Assembly: GCA_036346395.1 (NCBI GenBank)
Contig: CM070609.1
Span: 30,144,223 to 30,208,222 of the forward strand
Source: Hsuehochloa calcarea
Lineage: Eukaryota > Streptophyta > Magnoliopsida > Poales > Poaceae
Reading direction: 5' to 3'
Length of the DNA stretch: 64,000 nucleotides
Positions 46,240-57,003 of this stretch are shown here, piece after piece. Under the pieces are notes generated by a model that worked only from the letters and a program-made list of their open reading frames with translations, searched no databases and had not been told where the DNA came from. The position numbers and the translations under genes are program-made. Within the stretch, counting starts at the first letter, position 1, and each line of letters begins with the position of its first letter.

Positions 46240-46544
46240 ACTTACATTATGAAGGTAGACATCGTCACAAACCAACAACCACGTCAGATCCTGCATGGCC
46301 TAACTAGGCTACTAATGACAATAAGAATCTGACGTGGCAGCGTCATAAAATTCATGACGACAATGGTTTCGTCACTAAGTCTGTGACGATTTCGCTACTT
46401 CTTCACAGAAACCTATCAACAACGCACTATAGGTGACGATTCGATTTTTCGTCATGGGAGCGTCACAGATCCCATACTGTGACAAAAAAAACACAGATCC
46501 ATGACGAATTCTGATTGTCACCGTTCAGCTGATTTCTTGTAGTG
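46240..46544 (+). repeat. Right subterminal repeats and terminus of CACTA 2
   Basis: Repeated CGTCAC/GTGACG/GACGA motifs (for example at about 46268, 46378 and 46436) lead to the terminal inverted repeat 46517-46544 ending TTTCTTGTAGTG. Confidence 0.85.
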
Positions 46545-46863
46545 GAGGGTGGTAGCGAAAGACAGTATCTCGAAGCTCGCGAGCGTAGATGTTGCACATC
46601 CTTAGGATAGCGAGGCGCGAAGACTCTTGAATCGCGTCGTTCTAAACCATCCTTCTTGCAGAAATGTTCAGGGGTTGACTTGCTTTGGTGTTCTTCCGGG
46701 CGTAGATGGTCAAGTGACAGATCACTCCACGTTCTCGACCGTTCACGACCCAAGTGCTGCCACGGTACATCGGACGGTCGAATCCTCCAAGTACTTGCAA
46801 TAGCTTTCAAAGCTCAGCGGCAAGTCCTCCCTTGCGCTCTCCATAGTTCTGAAGACGAGGCAT
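46545..46863 (-). pseudogene. gypsy 2 additional ORF upstream of gag, 5' part
   Basis: The start is ATG at 46863 on the - strand, 213 bases inside the 5' LTR boundary. It reads MPRLQNYGERKGGLAAEL, a TGA (46807-46809), then VLGGFDRPMYRGSTWVVN, RERGVICHLTIYARKN, a TAG (46642-46644), and RLAILRMCNIYARELRDTVF up to the CACTA 2 junction. Both stops are one C-to-T change from CGA or CAG. The frame continues on the far side of CACTA 2 at 25389-24944. I know of no assigned function; it resembles the ORF at 35378-35995. Confidence 0.75.
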
Positions 46864-47059
46864 CTGACAAGACAGACAAGAGGGTAAGAACAACTTAAAA
46901 CAGCGGGGAGAGAAAAAAAATCCAGCAATAGTTGAGTCAAGAGAGATATGAGAAGAGTTACGCAATTAAATTAATCCTGCAAGTTAAATTTGCTTTAGAA
47001 AATAGTATGGACACTCTAAGGCGGCCGATCTAACTAAGGGCAAGACCTACAGTCAGTAT

Positions 47060-47072
47060 GACTCTGATACCA
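47060..47072 (-). other. Primer binding site of gypsy 2 (tRNA-Met)
   Basis: On the - strand this is TGGTATCAGAGTC, four bases from the 5' LTR edge, the usual initiator-tRNA-Met complement. Confidence 0.9.
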
Positions 47073-47076
47073 CCTC

Positions 47077-50000
47077 TGTCGGGATCCAAAAATACAATTT
47101 TGGACCCTCTGTGTATTATGCACTAGTCCAGGATCACGCTAGTGCACATAGTGTCAACATAGGTGAATATCAATCCACACAAGATGATTAATAGCATAAA
47201 CGACTAATTTGAATAGAAAATAATAGTTTTGACCTTATACTCAAGTTTACATTTATTAAGCCATGCAGGGCTGACAATAAATAAAATAGCAGCAGCGGAA
47301 CATAAATAAACTTCAGCGGAATCCCATCAATTCACCACAGGCAACTGAGTGGAATCAAGACCCTAGTGATTGACACCTTCGTAGAACTCCTCTTCAAAAG
47401 CAGGCGATGACCCCTCCACTTCTGTTGATTGTTTGAAGCAAGTATGAGTACACAACTGTACACGCAAATCATACCACAGAATGCAATTTACAGATGATGG
47501 CTTATTCCAAGGGAATGGCTTCTGTGGTTTTTTTTTGTAGAAATGCAACATTTGCAATTGAATACGAATAATAGATTGAAAGCATAATTCAAAACAAATA
47601 ATACAACATTAAGTTATCATTTGATTTCAAAAGACACAGTCTAAACAAGTTATTCACACAACCATATGACTTAGATCATACAGCTCCCTACCCAACGGTT
47701 TTATGAAAATCTACCTCGTGTGAAATCCCCGAGCATGTCCATGACCGCAGACGTGGCTATTCGAATAGATTGATTTAATACTATGCAGAGGTTGTACACT
47801 TTACCCACAAGATACAATCAGTGTAGCTAGAACTGACCATAACAAAAGCTTTCAGAAACTTCATCTCAACATCGACACTCCCAATGTGCTTTACTATCGT
47901 CCAACCGATACACACAGCGTTTAGGTACGGCACACACCATTGGACAGGGATGCGGTCAACCGTCCCGCGATGTGATAAACACACATCCAGCCCATCACAC
48001 ATCTTAACCTACAACCTGAGTTGTCAATGGTAAGACTCCATAACCTACTAAGTTAGGCCCATCCCATACCGGCATGTGGTTGTACAGCAAGGCTCAGTTC
48101 AATGGTGCACAAAGTTAAGTCGTCAATTGACCAAGGCAAGACTTCCAATTTCTAACTAAGTCACATAATTTATCATTCGCAGCACACAGCTCCACCAAAC
48201 ACACAAAATCCACCACTTGCCTCAGTCTAAATCTTTTCCCACCTTGCTGATTAAGTGCAACACATGCCATCAACGAGTAGTAGCACACATCACACACAGA
48301 TTCTTCACACAGTTCTATTATCATTTAGTAGAGTTTATATTTGCAACTCACATGAAATGATGACTCATGGCATGGCTAAGCAATATACTCGTATCTAACC
48401 AACCCACGTTGGTGCTACGATAATACCAACTAGTAATGAACCAACCTAGGATGACAAAAGATCATGACATACAATAGACAGGGTGGACATAACAATTTTG
48501 ATTAATAACTAAACCCAAAAGCACTTAAATAAATACTTTTGAAAACTGGGTGCAATATGATCAAAGGTATAACTTACCTTGGAAAAGGTTTAGGTACTAA
48601 TCTTGGTCTTGAGGCACTTCTCCTTCTTCAAAAGTTCCCGAAGAATTAACGTCTACGCGTAAATGAAATAAATAAATAAAAACAAATAAATAATAGAGGA
48701 AAAATAAACTCCAAAAATTAAATAAAAATCATAAATAAATAGATCTCCAATTTATATAAATTGAGAAATTTGAATGGGCTCAATTGGAGTTCGGATGCAA
48801 AAGATATGAGCCTTGGAAGTTTGAAATTACATAAAATAACCTAAATTGGATTTTCCAGAATTTCCGAATTATTTTTGTAACGAAAAAAATCAGATTATTG
48901 CACAATGCTGATGTCAGCAAAGGAGTTTCTGGAAATAAAAGAATTAAAAGAAAATCGGACATGTGGGACCCACATGTTAGTGAGATGGCTCACGGTGGAT
49001 TGAGTCTACCGAGCCACGGCAATCTGGAAGCGGTGGACCGTGCCACGCACGTGCTGATGAAGCAGCCACGCGTGCAACATGTCGACACCGGCGGTAATGT
49101 GGCTAGCGAGGTGGCGTTGATGTGGTCGACGGCGAGGCGGGCAACGCTCGGGTTCCAAGGGATCCGGCGATGGGTGGCGGCTCATCGGCGGTGAGTGGTA
49201 CAGGGAGGTAGAGAATGCCAAGGTGAACCCGATGAGGTGCTCACGAGTGCGAGAGGACCACTGGACTGGCCGGCGACGAGGTCGGAGCGGAGGCGGTGCC
49301 ACGGGCTCGACGGAATCTGCTCTCTGGCGACGCTCCGGCGGAACCAAGACGACTAGGACATAGCCCTTGCCCCAGCGATGCTGAAGGTGTAGACGACGAG
49401 GCTCGGGCGGCTCTAGTTGCGGCGGGATTGCTCGTCGGAACTGGTGGCGGCCGGATTTCTTCTTCGAGCTCTAGCGGCGGCTATGGTTTCGCGCTTGAGC
49501 TTTGGCGGCTAGGGTTGAGGTGCGGAGCTACAGGGCTACCCCTCCCTTTATACCTGGTGACTCGGGAGAGTCCAGGGCATAAACTCCCAAATCGGATATG
49601 TGGCGGCGGAGTTCAGATCTTAACCGAAACAGAGATGAAGACTAGTGTTTTGGTGGGGCCCACACGTCAGTGACGACGGCTCGCACGGGTTCGCGTTGCA
49701 AATGGCGCGGGTGAACTGACCGGTGGGGTCGGGTGCGGCCGTGAGAGGAGAAAGACGATAGAGACTGACACACGGGGGCCATCTGTCAGCAGAGGCGGCG
49801 CGAGAGAGAGGTTGAGGGTGACATGCAGGGCCCGCATGTCAGTCGGAACGAGTTGACGCGCGCGAGGGAAGCCGGGCCGCACAGTGCTGGGCCGCGCAGG
49901 AATAGTGCTGGGTTTTGGTCCGACACTGTTCCGAGGATTTTAAATAGATTTTCTATTTTAGAAAATACAAAAAATTCAAATAGCAATTAGAAAATAGCAA

Positions 50001-50237
50001 ATGAACTTGGAAAAAATCCTGAAAATTCTAGAAAATATATCTAAGCTCATAGAATCCAAATAAAATAGTTTTGACAATTGTTGATGTTAGGATTAATCAC
50101 ATTAAATCATTTTGACAAGAAGGTCTATATTAAGCTTTAAATAAAAATACTAAAAATTAATAGAAATTCAAATATTGGATTTTCCAACAAGCAATTATTC
50201 AAAATATTTTTAGAGTTCAGAAAATTGGGATGTTACA
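47077..50237 (-). repeat. 5' LTR of gypsy 2
   Basis: On the window strand it runs from TGTCGGGATCC to GGGATGTTACA and is followed by the ACGAT duplication. It pairs with 16965-20118 along its whole length with mostly point differences. Confidence 0.95.
49546..49552 (-). promoter_or_regulatory. TATA box of gypsy 2 5' LTR
   Basis: CTTTATA on the window strand gives TATAAAG on the - strand, next to a GGGAGGGGTAG tract. The same motif is conserved in the partner LTR (19439-19445). Confidence 0.5.
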
Positions 50238-50640
50238 ACGATGGCGTCGGTGCGGAATGGATGTGACCTACAACGGCGACGCGCACGCAACTGTAAGTAG
50301 AGAGCGGTCGACGACAATACGACAACAGCTTAGGTCAGCTCGACCATTCCCACAAAGACGCGGGTGGTAGCAAATCGGAGTGGCACGACTGGGCTTGGAG
50401 GCGGCGGTGGCGACTAGTAGTAGGGAACGGAGACGGACAACGTGTGGCGTGAATGTAGCTCGACGACGGCAAAGCTACCTCTGATGGCGACAGACAGCAA
50501 TGGCGGCGTGGGCGTGGACGGCTAGGGCAGAGGCAGCGGCGTCTAGGGCAGGGACGGTTGTGGCGTTCCCTTATATGGGGATGGCATGGGACGGATCAAG
50601 CCGCCCTAGCCCAATTCCCCTCTTTCTGTCTGTTTTTTTT
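50238..50640 (-). other. Flanking DNA right of gypsy 2, GC-rich, possible minus-strand leader
   Basis: This rejoins the sequence at 16964 once gypsy 2 is removed. On the - strand it has a CCATATAAGGGAACG element (about 50566-50580), then a C/G-rich leader and a TTACAGTTGCG tract running toward the ORF at 16933-16712. It may be the promoter and leader of a disrupted unit. No protein family recognised. Confidence 0.3.
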
Positions 50641-51022
50641 TAATATATAAAGATCCCTAATTAGCTATCATGCATCACATAGCCAACAGGTATGTATGTT
50701 GTACATTTGCTGACAAGACGATGAAACTTGGACTGTAAATTTAGCACTGATCAATTTCTGCTGATGATTACCTCAAAATATTTCCTTTTTCCTTTACAAA
50801 ATATTTTACCTTCTTTTCTTGAAAAATATTCTAGCTTGACGTTTGACAACATCCGTGGTAGGTCCAATCATGGTACAATATCTTCCTTTGTAGCATTGCT
50901 CAGTTAGTTTGCGTGTACGGTAAATCACTGTTGATGTAGGTATGATTTTATGGTTATCAAGATGCTTAAATGTAATTAATATATTGGAAATGTTTGGACT
51001 ATGCTTCTCCTCAAGGTCTCGC
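50641..51022. other. AT-rich intergenic DNA
   Basis: I see no gene, repeat or element boundary here. Confidence 0.4.
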
Positions 51023-51174
51023 CTTACAGTTTCACAACGCTCTTATTAGGGACAGCAATTTTAACACCCTTAATAAGGGTGGATATATAGCTGGTAGGCT
51101 TACAGTTTCACAACGCTCTTATTAGGGACAGCAATTTTAACACCCTTAATAAGGGTGGATATATAGCTGGTAGG
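51023..51174. repeat. Perfect 76-bp tandem duplication
   Basis: 51023-51098 and 51099-51174 are identical over 76 bases. Each unit contains CACCCTTAATAAGGGTG, an inverted repeat with 8-base arms. The lack of any difference means the duplication is recent or an assembly artefact. Confidence 0.97.
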
Positions 51175-51485
51175 GTTAATGGCACCAGACCATCACTTTC
51201 TTCCCTTATCAGGGGTCATTTATGCAGCTATAAGTCTGATGGCCAGTGCATATATATATTAGCATTTTACAAGATTTTCACTTTAAAATTGGGTCATGTG
51301 CATGTTTATTGGTGTAATTTATCACATACACATTTATAATTAACTATCGACCATATATACCTGATTTTACATGGTAATTAATTACCTACTATTAGTACAT
51401 AGTGATTTAGAGGCCACTTAATTACCCAGTTACTTGTGTATGTGTGTTGGTTCGATCGATTTGGCCGGGTTAGTTATATTTTGGA
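51175..51485. other. AT-rich intergenic DNA
   Basis: I see no gene. A TTCCCTTATCAGGGG palindrome-like element (about 51200) resembles the arms in the 76-bp repeat. Confidence 0.35.
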
Positions 51486-52127
51486 CTAGCTAGCTAGTAG
51501 CGAATTGTGGCCTCGTACGCCTGCATATTCTAGGCCTTCCGCTTGCACATAAATGCGAATGTATATCCTCAAAACTGCCAAATATGTTTGTGGCCTTGCA
51601 TAGCATTTCCAATACTCCATTGCGATCCCCATTCGAAATTTTATACGGAACAGATTCATAATCCATGGCATGTTTGCCTTCCGTAACAGCTTAATCTTTT
51701 GGTTGAGATTATCTATGGCGATAAATGAGATATCACATGCATGCTTGTAAAAGCCAACAAAAGCTATTATCATACATAGGCAGGAAAACAAATCATGCAT
51801 CAGAGCGCTGACAGTAAAGCCTATGAAAAATGTAGCTAAAACTTTTTTTAACAGTCATCCTAATTAATTCTCCTACAAGTTTACAGAAGTACTGGCTGTA
51901 ATTTATCTCCTCCACCTCGTGCATGGTGCCTAATTTGAAGTTGAGAGCTTCCTCGCGGGAATAAGCAAAGTACGGCAGGCCAGTGCTAGCTCTGTGGCAG
52001 CCACAGCCGCAATATAAGCTTTGCAATTATTTTTCTCAGCCACCTCGCCGTGTAGATTCGACAACACATTTCGAAAGCGATGTATCAATCGGGACCAGGG
52101 GCTACCTTTCTGTCGGCAAAGCGACAC
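51486..52127 (-). other. Unrecognised minus-strand short ORFs
   Basis: Three partly overlapping - strand frames, 52127-51930, 52026-51793 and 51800-51486 (65, 77 and 104 codons), follow each other and could be remnants of one gene. Visible stretches are LIHRFRNVLSNLHGEVAEKN, YFAYSREEALNFKLGTMHEV and ILRKANMPWIM-like sequence. I do not recognise a family, no start or splice site stands out, and chance is possible. Confidence 0.25.
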
Positions 52128-52478
52128 AAGAAGCTGGCCAAAAGGGTGCGAGTTTAACAGGCCTGGCTCATAACCTAGCTATAGTAGCTCGCTAGCCATC
52201 TTATGCTTGCGTGGCATTGGAGGAGAGGACAAATGAAATAAGACCAAGCTTAGAGTTTTTTCGGTTTTTTTTTGGAGTGTAGGCGAATTAAAGTTGGTCG
52301 GAGAGCGAACCTGGAAGGCCTAATCACCAAGGAGGGCGACCATATCAAACTCCAAATACATAAATTAACCAAGAAAATAAGCTATACCAAAATATAGGTG
52401 GTGGAACTGCTACTGTGGCCATCAATAACTAAAATAATCCCGGGTGTCTTACCAATTGGACCGCAGGTGATTGGTTAA
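52128..52478. other. Intergenic DNA
   Basis: No gene or repeat recognised. Confidence 0.35.
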
Positions 52479-52648
52479 GGGTGTGTTTGGTTGCTTCAAT
52501 GGAACCATCACATCTTAAATGGTGGGATATAAATTTGTGAAATATTCTCCTTAGAGGTTGAATCATCTTATTCACTCAAAACAATAGAACCGTATGGTAC
52601 CAGACCAGACCATCCTATTTAACTTCATCCCACCAACCAAACACACCA
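52479..52648. mobile_element. Tourist-like MITE (PIF/Harbinger type), 170 bp
   Basis: Terminal inverted repeats GGGTGTGTTTGGTTG and CAACCAAACACACCA match at 14 of 15 positions. TAA flanks both sides (52476-52478 and 52649-52651), the target duplication expected for Tourist elements. It has no coding capacity. Confidence 0.85.
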
Positions 52649-53047
52649 TAAATTGATAAAAGAGTTAACCGGGAGCAAAAGATACGCGCTATAGTAAGCG
52701 GATATAATGACTATATTGTCCCAGAGAGGATTTTGCCTATATAGCCCGTTTTACTCATGTCAAATTTACAAAAAGCAAATATATCTACTTTATATTAGTA
52801 ATTACTCCCTATGTTAATTTTGCTTAGGCGCATTTTATCTCAGCACAAGTATCCAGGATCTACAGGAAAATACCAATCTACCCACAGCAATTATGCATTG
52901 CTCTCTGCACGTACTACTATTCTTCTCTCTCCTCGAGTGGAGATGAGTGGACTGTTTCATTTTTGTCATTGATGCAACAAGAATTAGTCACTAATGGCAC
53001 TCACAATAGTGTAATCACCTTATTACTAAGCCCATGCATGGCACATC
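52649..53047. other. Intergenic DNA before CACTA 3
   Basis: No gene seen. A TACTCCCTATGTTAATTTTG piece (about 52805) vaguely resembles a Stowaway MITE end but has no partner. Confidence 0.35.
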
Positions 53048-54000
53048 CACTACCGGACTCAGCTTCTTTGCCGAGTGCAAAACTCTTTGCCGAGTGCCAA
53101 ATATCGGGCACTCGGTAAATAGCTATTTTGCCGAGTGCCGCACTCGGCAAAGAACTGCACTCGGCAAATTCATATTTGCCGAGTGCCATGCACTCGGCAA
53201 AGGATAACACTCGATAACGACGCTTTGCGAGTGCCCGCACTCGCAAAGGAGGGCACTTCGGCAAAGGAGGCTGAGGTAACAGCCCCGCTCGACGCAAGTT
53301 TTGCCGAGCGGCCCGTTTGGCACTCGGCAAAATAAATCTTTGCCGAGTGCCAGCACTGGCGGCAAAGACACCTTTGCCGAGTCCGTGCCCGTGCACTCGA
53401 AGAACGCTTTTTTTTATTTTTATTTTGGCCTCCAAATTTTTGTGCAACCCTCCTACAATGCAGTGTACTCTATGTTAGGATTTGGTACATTTTTGTGGCT
53501 TTTATTATATTTAGTTAATTTATTTCATTTACTATAATTATTTCAGAAAATGCAAATTTGAACTGCACGTGCATCGAATAATGGAATTTAATGATTCAAA
53601 AAATGATAGTCATGTTATTGAGTGTAGTGTGAGGTCGTATCCAGAACGGACCCAAATTTTGAACATCTTGTTGATTTAAACATGACCGTGAACCGCGGTA
53701 AGTGTTTTAAATTCTATAAAAGCAAACAAAGTCCGAAAATTATGAAACTTGTGGAGATGTCATGATATCATATGTGGAGGCTGTGATAAAAATTTGAGAA
53801 GGTTTCGTGCACGTTGTCAAATACGATGCTTTCAAACCAGGACATCTCCATCTGGGATACTTATATCCATCATATGCGAACTTGGCTCTTTGCCGAGTGC
53901 CCTCCTGATCCGACACTCGGCAAAGAAATTAAAAAATTAAAAAAAAAAATTGTTTGCCGAGTGCCGGATCTCGCACTCGCAAACTTTCTCATTATGACCT
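53048..54000 (+). repeat. Left terminus and subterminal repeats of CACTA 3
   Basis: More than fifteen copies of TTTGCCGAGTGC or its complement lie at 53066-53400 and again at 53885-53990, with an AT-rich spacer between that has no gene. A further GGCGCTCGGCAAAGAC copy is at about 55300. Confidence 0.9.
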
Positions 54001-54002
54001 AG

Positions 54003-54050
54003 AGCGCACACGCACACACGCACACACACGCACACACCCACACACGCGCT
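54003..54050. repeat. CA/CG-rich microsatellite
   Basis: A GCACACACGCACACAC-type simple repeat opens the GC-rich leader of CACTA 3. Confidence 0.8.
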
Positions 54051-54600
54051 CATCGCCACGCCATCGCCGCCATCGCCTCGCCGCCGCGCCGCTCGCGCCG
54101 CCGCCTCGCGCCTCGCGCCCGCCTCGCCCCCCCTACCCCCGACTCCTGCTCTCCCGCCTCCTGCTCCCACCCACCCGCCCCGTTCTTCCCTCCCCGCACC
54201 CCATTTCTCCCCATGCCCCGCCCCGTTCTCCCGGCCCCCCCTCCCGGCGCCCGACCCTCCCCATTTCTCCCGTGGCCGGCTCCCCACCCCATCCCGTCCG
54301 GCGCCTCGACCTGGCCGGCTCCCCCCCCCGGCGGCGCCTCCGAGATCTGCGGTTCGGCGTTTGAGGTGATGAGGTGAGGTCGACCTCTGCGGCTCGCCCT
54401 CTCCGGCCGCTCCTTTTAGCGCTGCTGTGGCCATCACCGCGCCGGTGCTCGGCCAGATCTGTGCAGCATGCGCCAAATACCGCCTCTCTCTGGCTCGGCC
54501 TCTGTCGCTCGGTCTCACTTGGCCAGTTGCTCTCGGTGAATGATAAAGGTGAATAGCCAATAGGTGATTTGGTGAGGTGAGCTACTTAAGTACTTAGTAC
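54051..54600 (+). other. GC-rich leader of CACTA 3
   Basis: The C/G-rich tract codes for long open frames in both strands because of its composition (proline/arginine-rich on +, glycine-rich on -), but none resembles a protein family. It is probably a promoter and 5' untranslated region. Confidence 0.45.
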
Positions 54601-55000
54601 TTTGGAATAACACTTTGGCTTATGAGTTATGAGTTATGATTTGTATGCTTGTATGACAGTTTGTGAGCTATGATTTGTATGCTTGTAGTTGTATGAAAGT
54701 ATGACAGTATGAGTGTCAGAGTGAATGACTTAGTGTATGACTTTAGAATAACACTTTGACTTATGATTAGTTTGCTTGTATGACAATATGACTGTATGAG
54801 TAAATGTGGTAATTAGTTATGCTTAAATGACAGGATGAGTAAATGGGTTAATTAGTTATGACTTATGACTTATGATTGATGAAGTTATGACTTATGAGTA
54901 TGATTCAATATTTCAATGTATGACATATGACAGTATGAGTGTCCGAGTGTATGACAATGTATTAACTTTCTATTTGAATATTTGATGTACTAGAATTAGA
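54601..55000. repeat. Degenerate TATGAC/TATGAGT array
   Basis: Short units TATGACAGTATGAGT, TTATGATTTGTATGCTTG and similar recur many times with no fixed period. Confidence 0.7.
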
Positions 55001-55941
55001 ATCAAATGAACCAAATCTTTGTTATCTTTGTAGGTACTATTGTGTATGACATATGCACTAGAGTGTCATATGTTACATTCAAATGCACCAAATCATTCTA
55101 TATTTGATGTACTAGAGTGTATGACATACAATTTTATCTTTGTAGGTTTAGATTCTCGTACTATTGTTGATGAAGATATGATAGGATCAAATGAACCAAA
55201 TCTTTGTTAATTAAGCAAAAATTACCTCGTGCTAGTGGTATGTTACATTCTTTTTTTTGCTATGTTTTGCCACACAAGCACACGAGTGCCAAACGGCCGG
55301 CGCTCGGCAAAGACTTTGTCACGTGAAGAAGCACTTTTTATCTCGGAAGTAAATTTTTCTTTTCAAACTTCTCTTTCTGACATCTTGTCTCTTGTTTCTC
55401 AGCAAGGACACATGCGTGGTAAAAAGGTAAATTCTGATAGCTGGACATGATACATTATTCTGTGTCTTTCTTCCGTACACATGCATGTGCTACTTTTAGT
55501 GGAACTAATGCTGGTTAACAAGCTTGTCTGTACTGCAAATCTGTCAGGCCATTGCATATGTGGACCACTTGAAAGTTCACTTGCTGATTTTTTTTTACTT
55601 GCCATGTCATGTTAGGTGGTACCAACAGAAGAGCATCTTGTGAAAATAGTCACGCCAGAGAAGTCATTGGCGATCATTTTTTTAAATGACGATTTTTGTT
55701 CCATTTTTGCAGAGAAGAGCCCGTCGGAGCCGAGTCAGAGTTCCCGACGCCGTGCCGGTCTGCCTACATAGCGTCGCCTCGCCACTGCACCGACCCACCA
55801 CGGCCCCGCTAGCCTGACTCCACCGCCACCCTAGGTATAACCCCTCTTTTTGTATCATGGTCGTAGATCACGTAACCCGCTTAGGCGTCTCCCGTAGATG
55901 CAATTGATGGTTACATTACTCACTGATACATATGTTAGAGG
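55001..55941 (+). other. Intron/leader sequence upstream of TNP2 in CACTA 3
   Basis: AT-rich with repeated TTTGATGTACTAGA and ATCTTTGTTA pieces; a small GC-rich stretch at 55710-55830 may be a non-coding exon with a GTATAAC donor. No protein recognised. Confidence 0.35.
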
Positions 55942-57003
55942 ATGGATGACCGTCATTGGATGTACACGGGCCGGAGAAGTCAGAGTGATTACACCACGGA
56001 ATGGATGAACAAGACCGATGCTTTCTTGAACCGTGCATTTGGCAAGGTCGCTAAAGGACATTGTCTAGTTTTGTGTCCTCGCAGAAATGTGGAAACAGGA
56101 GAAGGGTAAACAAGGTGGACATGGGTAAACATCTTTTGAAGAATGGATTTACGCCGACTACACCCGTGGGTCCACCATGGTGAAGCCCATCGATGAGAGA
56201 GGAGGTGGTGAGACCACGCGTCGAGGCTTATGATGTCGATGCCGGTAGCGTACATGTTAGATGACTTTCACCAAGGACACGATGAGGGACGTGAGAAGGA
56301 GGAGATGGAGGCAATCGCACAGCGTTCTACGACATGATGGACTCGGCACGAAACCCCTTCACGATCGGTCAACTGTCTCAACCGGATGCCATTGGACGCT
56401 TAATGGGGTTGAAGTCCGAGTTAAACCTGAGTCGAGAAGGCTTCGATAAGATGTTGGCCGTGATTGGCACCCTGCTTCCGGAGGGCCACATTCTCGCCAA
56501 AGAGCATGTACGAGTCACGTAAACTCCTTCGCACTTAAGATGCCGTATGAGCGGATACATGCTTGTTCGAAGGGTGCGCCCTATTTAGGAAAGAACACAA
56601 GGATGCAAAGTATCGTCCAAAGTGTAAATCCTCCGTACACTGAGGTAGACTCGTGATGGCCGAAAGAGGCGACTTCGATCCTCGTGAAAATCCTACGGTA
56701 CCTTCCGTTCCTACCGAGGATCCAACGGCTATACATGACCGAGGAATCCGAAATGTATGACATGGCACAAAATGGCAAACGGTAATCCTCGACAAGATGG
56801 TACATCCATCCGATGGTGAAGTATGGACCCGCTTTGATGACAAACATCGTGAGAAAGCGTATGAGGCTCGCAATGTACGTGTCGCTACCGGCAATGTATG
56901 GGTTCAATCCTTATGGACTGATGGCTGCCCCATACACATGTTGGCCCGTGTTCGTTATCCCCCTCAATCTCCCCCCCGGCGTCTCCTTTCAACGACATAA
57001 CGT
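55942..57003 (+). pseudogene. TNP2-type transposase of CACTA 3, 5' part
   Basis: The start ATG at 55942 gives MDDRHWMYTGRRSQSDYTTE, the opening of the transposase-associated domain, with CLVLCPRRNVETGE and a VHHGE motif near 56165-56190. After frame changes come FYDMMDSARNPF (about 56320), LNLSREGFDKMLAVIGTLLP (about 56425-56480) and Transposase_21 pieces such as EESEMYDMAQNGK and YVSLPAMYGFNPYGLMAAPY ending CWPVFVIPLNLPPGVSF (about 56880-56990). The gene is cut at 57003 by a solo LTR and resumes at 58556. Several frame changes are needed. Confidence 0.87.

Larger units (their letters stand above)
25393..46544 (+). mobile_element. CACTA (En/Spm-type) element 2, complete, 21.2 kb including gypsy 3
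   Basis: Both ends are visible: the left starts CACTACAAGAAATCTGCTGA, and the right, read from outside, starts CACTACAAGAAATCAGCTGA. They agree at 25 of 28 bases. A GAG duplication flanks the element. It carries TNP2 (26441-27731 plus 39219-39928) and a PTTA-type gene (42912-45799) on the + strand and an opposite-strand GRF-like fragment between them. Without gypsy 3 it is about 9.7 kb. TNP2 lacks its central catalytic region, so the copy could move only with help. Confidence 0.93.
16965..50237 (-). mobile_element. Ty3/gypsy LTR retrotransposon 2 (chromodomain type), split by CACTA 2
   Basis: Two LTRs of 3154 and 3161 bp bracket gag, pol and an additional upstream ORF, all on the - strand. 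The five bases ACGAT occur on both sides (16960-16964 and 50238-50242), a perfect target duplication. The primer site (47060-47072) and purine tract (20119-20133) lie where expected. Subtracting CACTA 2 (with one copy of its GAG duplication) leaves an element of about 12.1 kb. The polyprotein is closed by about a dozen single-base stops and one frameshift. The integrase C-terminus has a GPY/F module (YVGPFKILEHRG) and a chromodomain-like tail (GEATWEREEEL). Confidence 0.95.

Noticed and set aside
54051..54600. Long open frames in both strands of the GC-rich leader of CACTA 3 (up to 207 codons)
   Set aside because: They are products of base composition (proline, glycine and arginine runs), with no family likeness, and sit in the expected untranslated leader.
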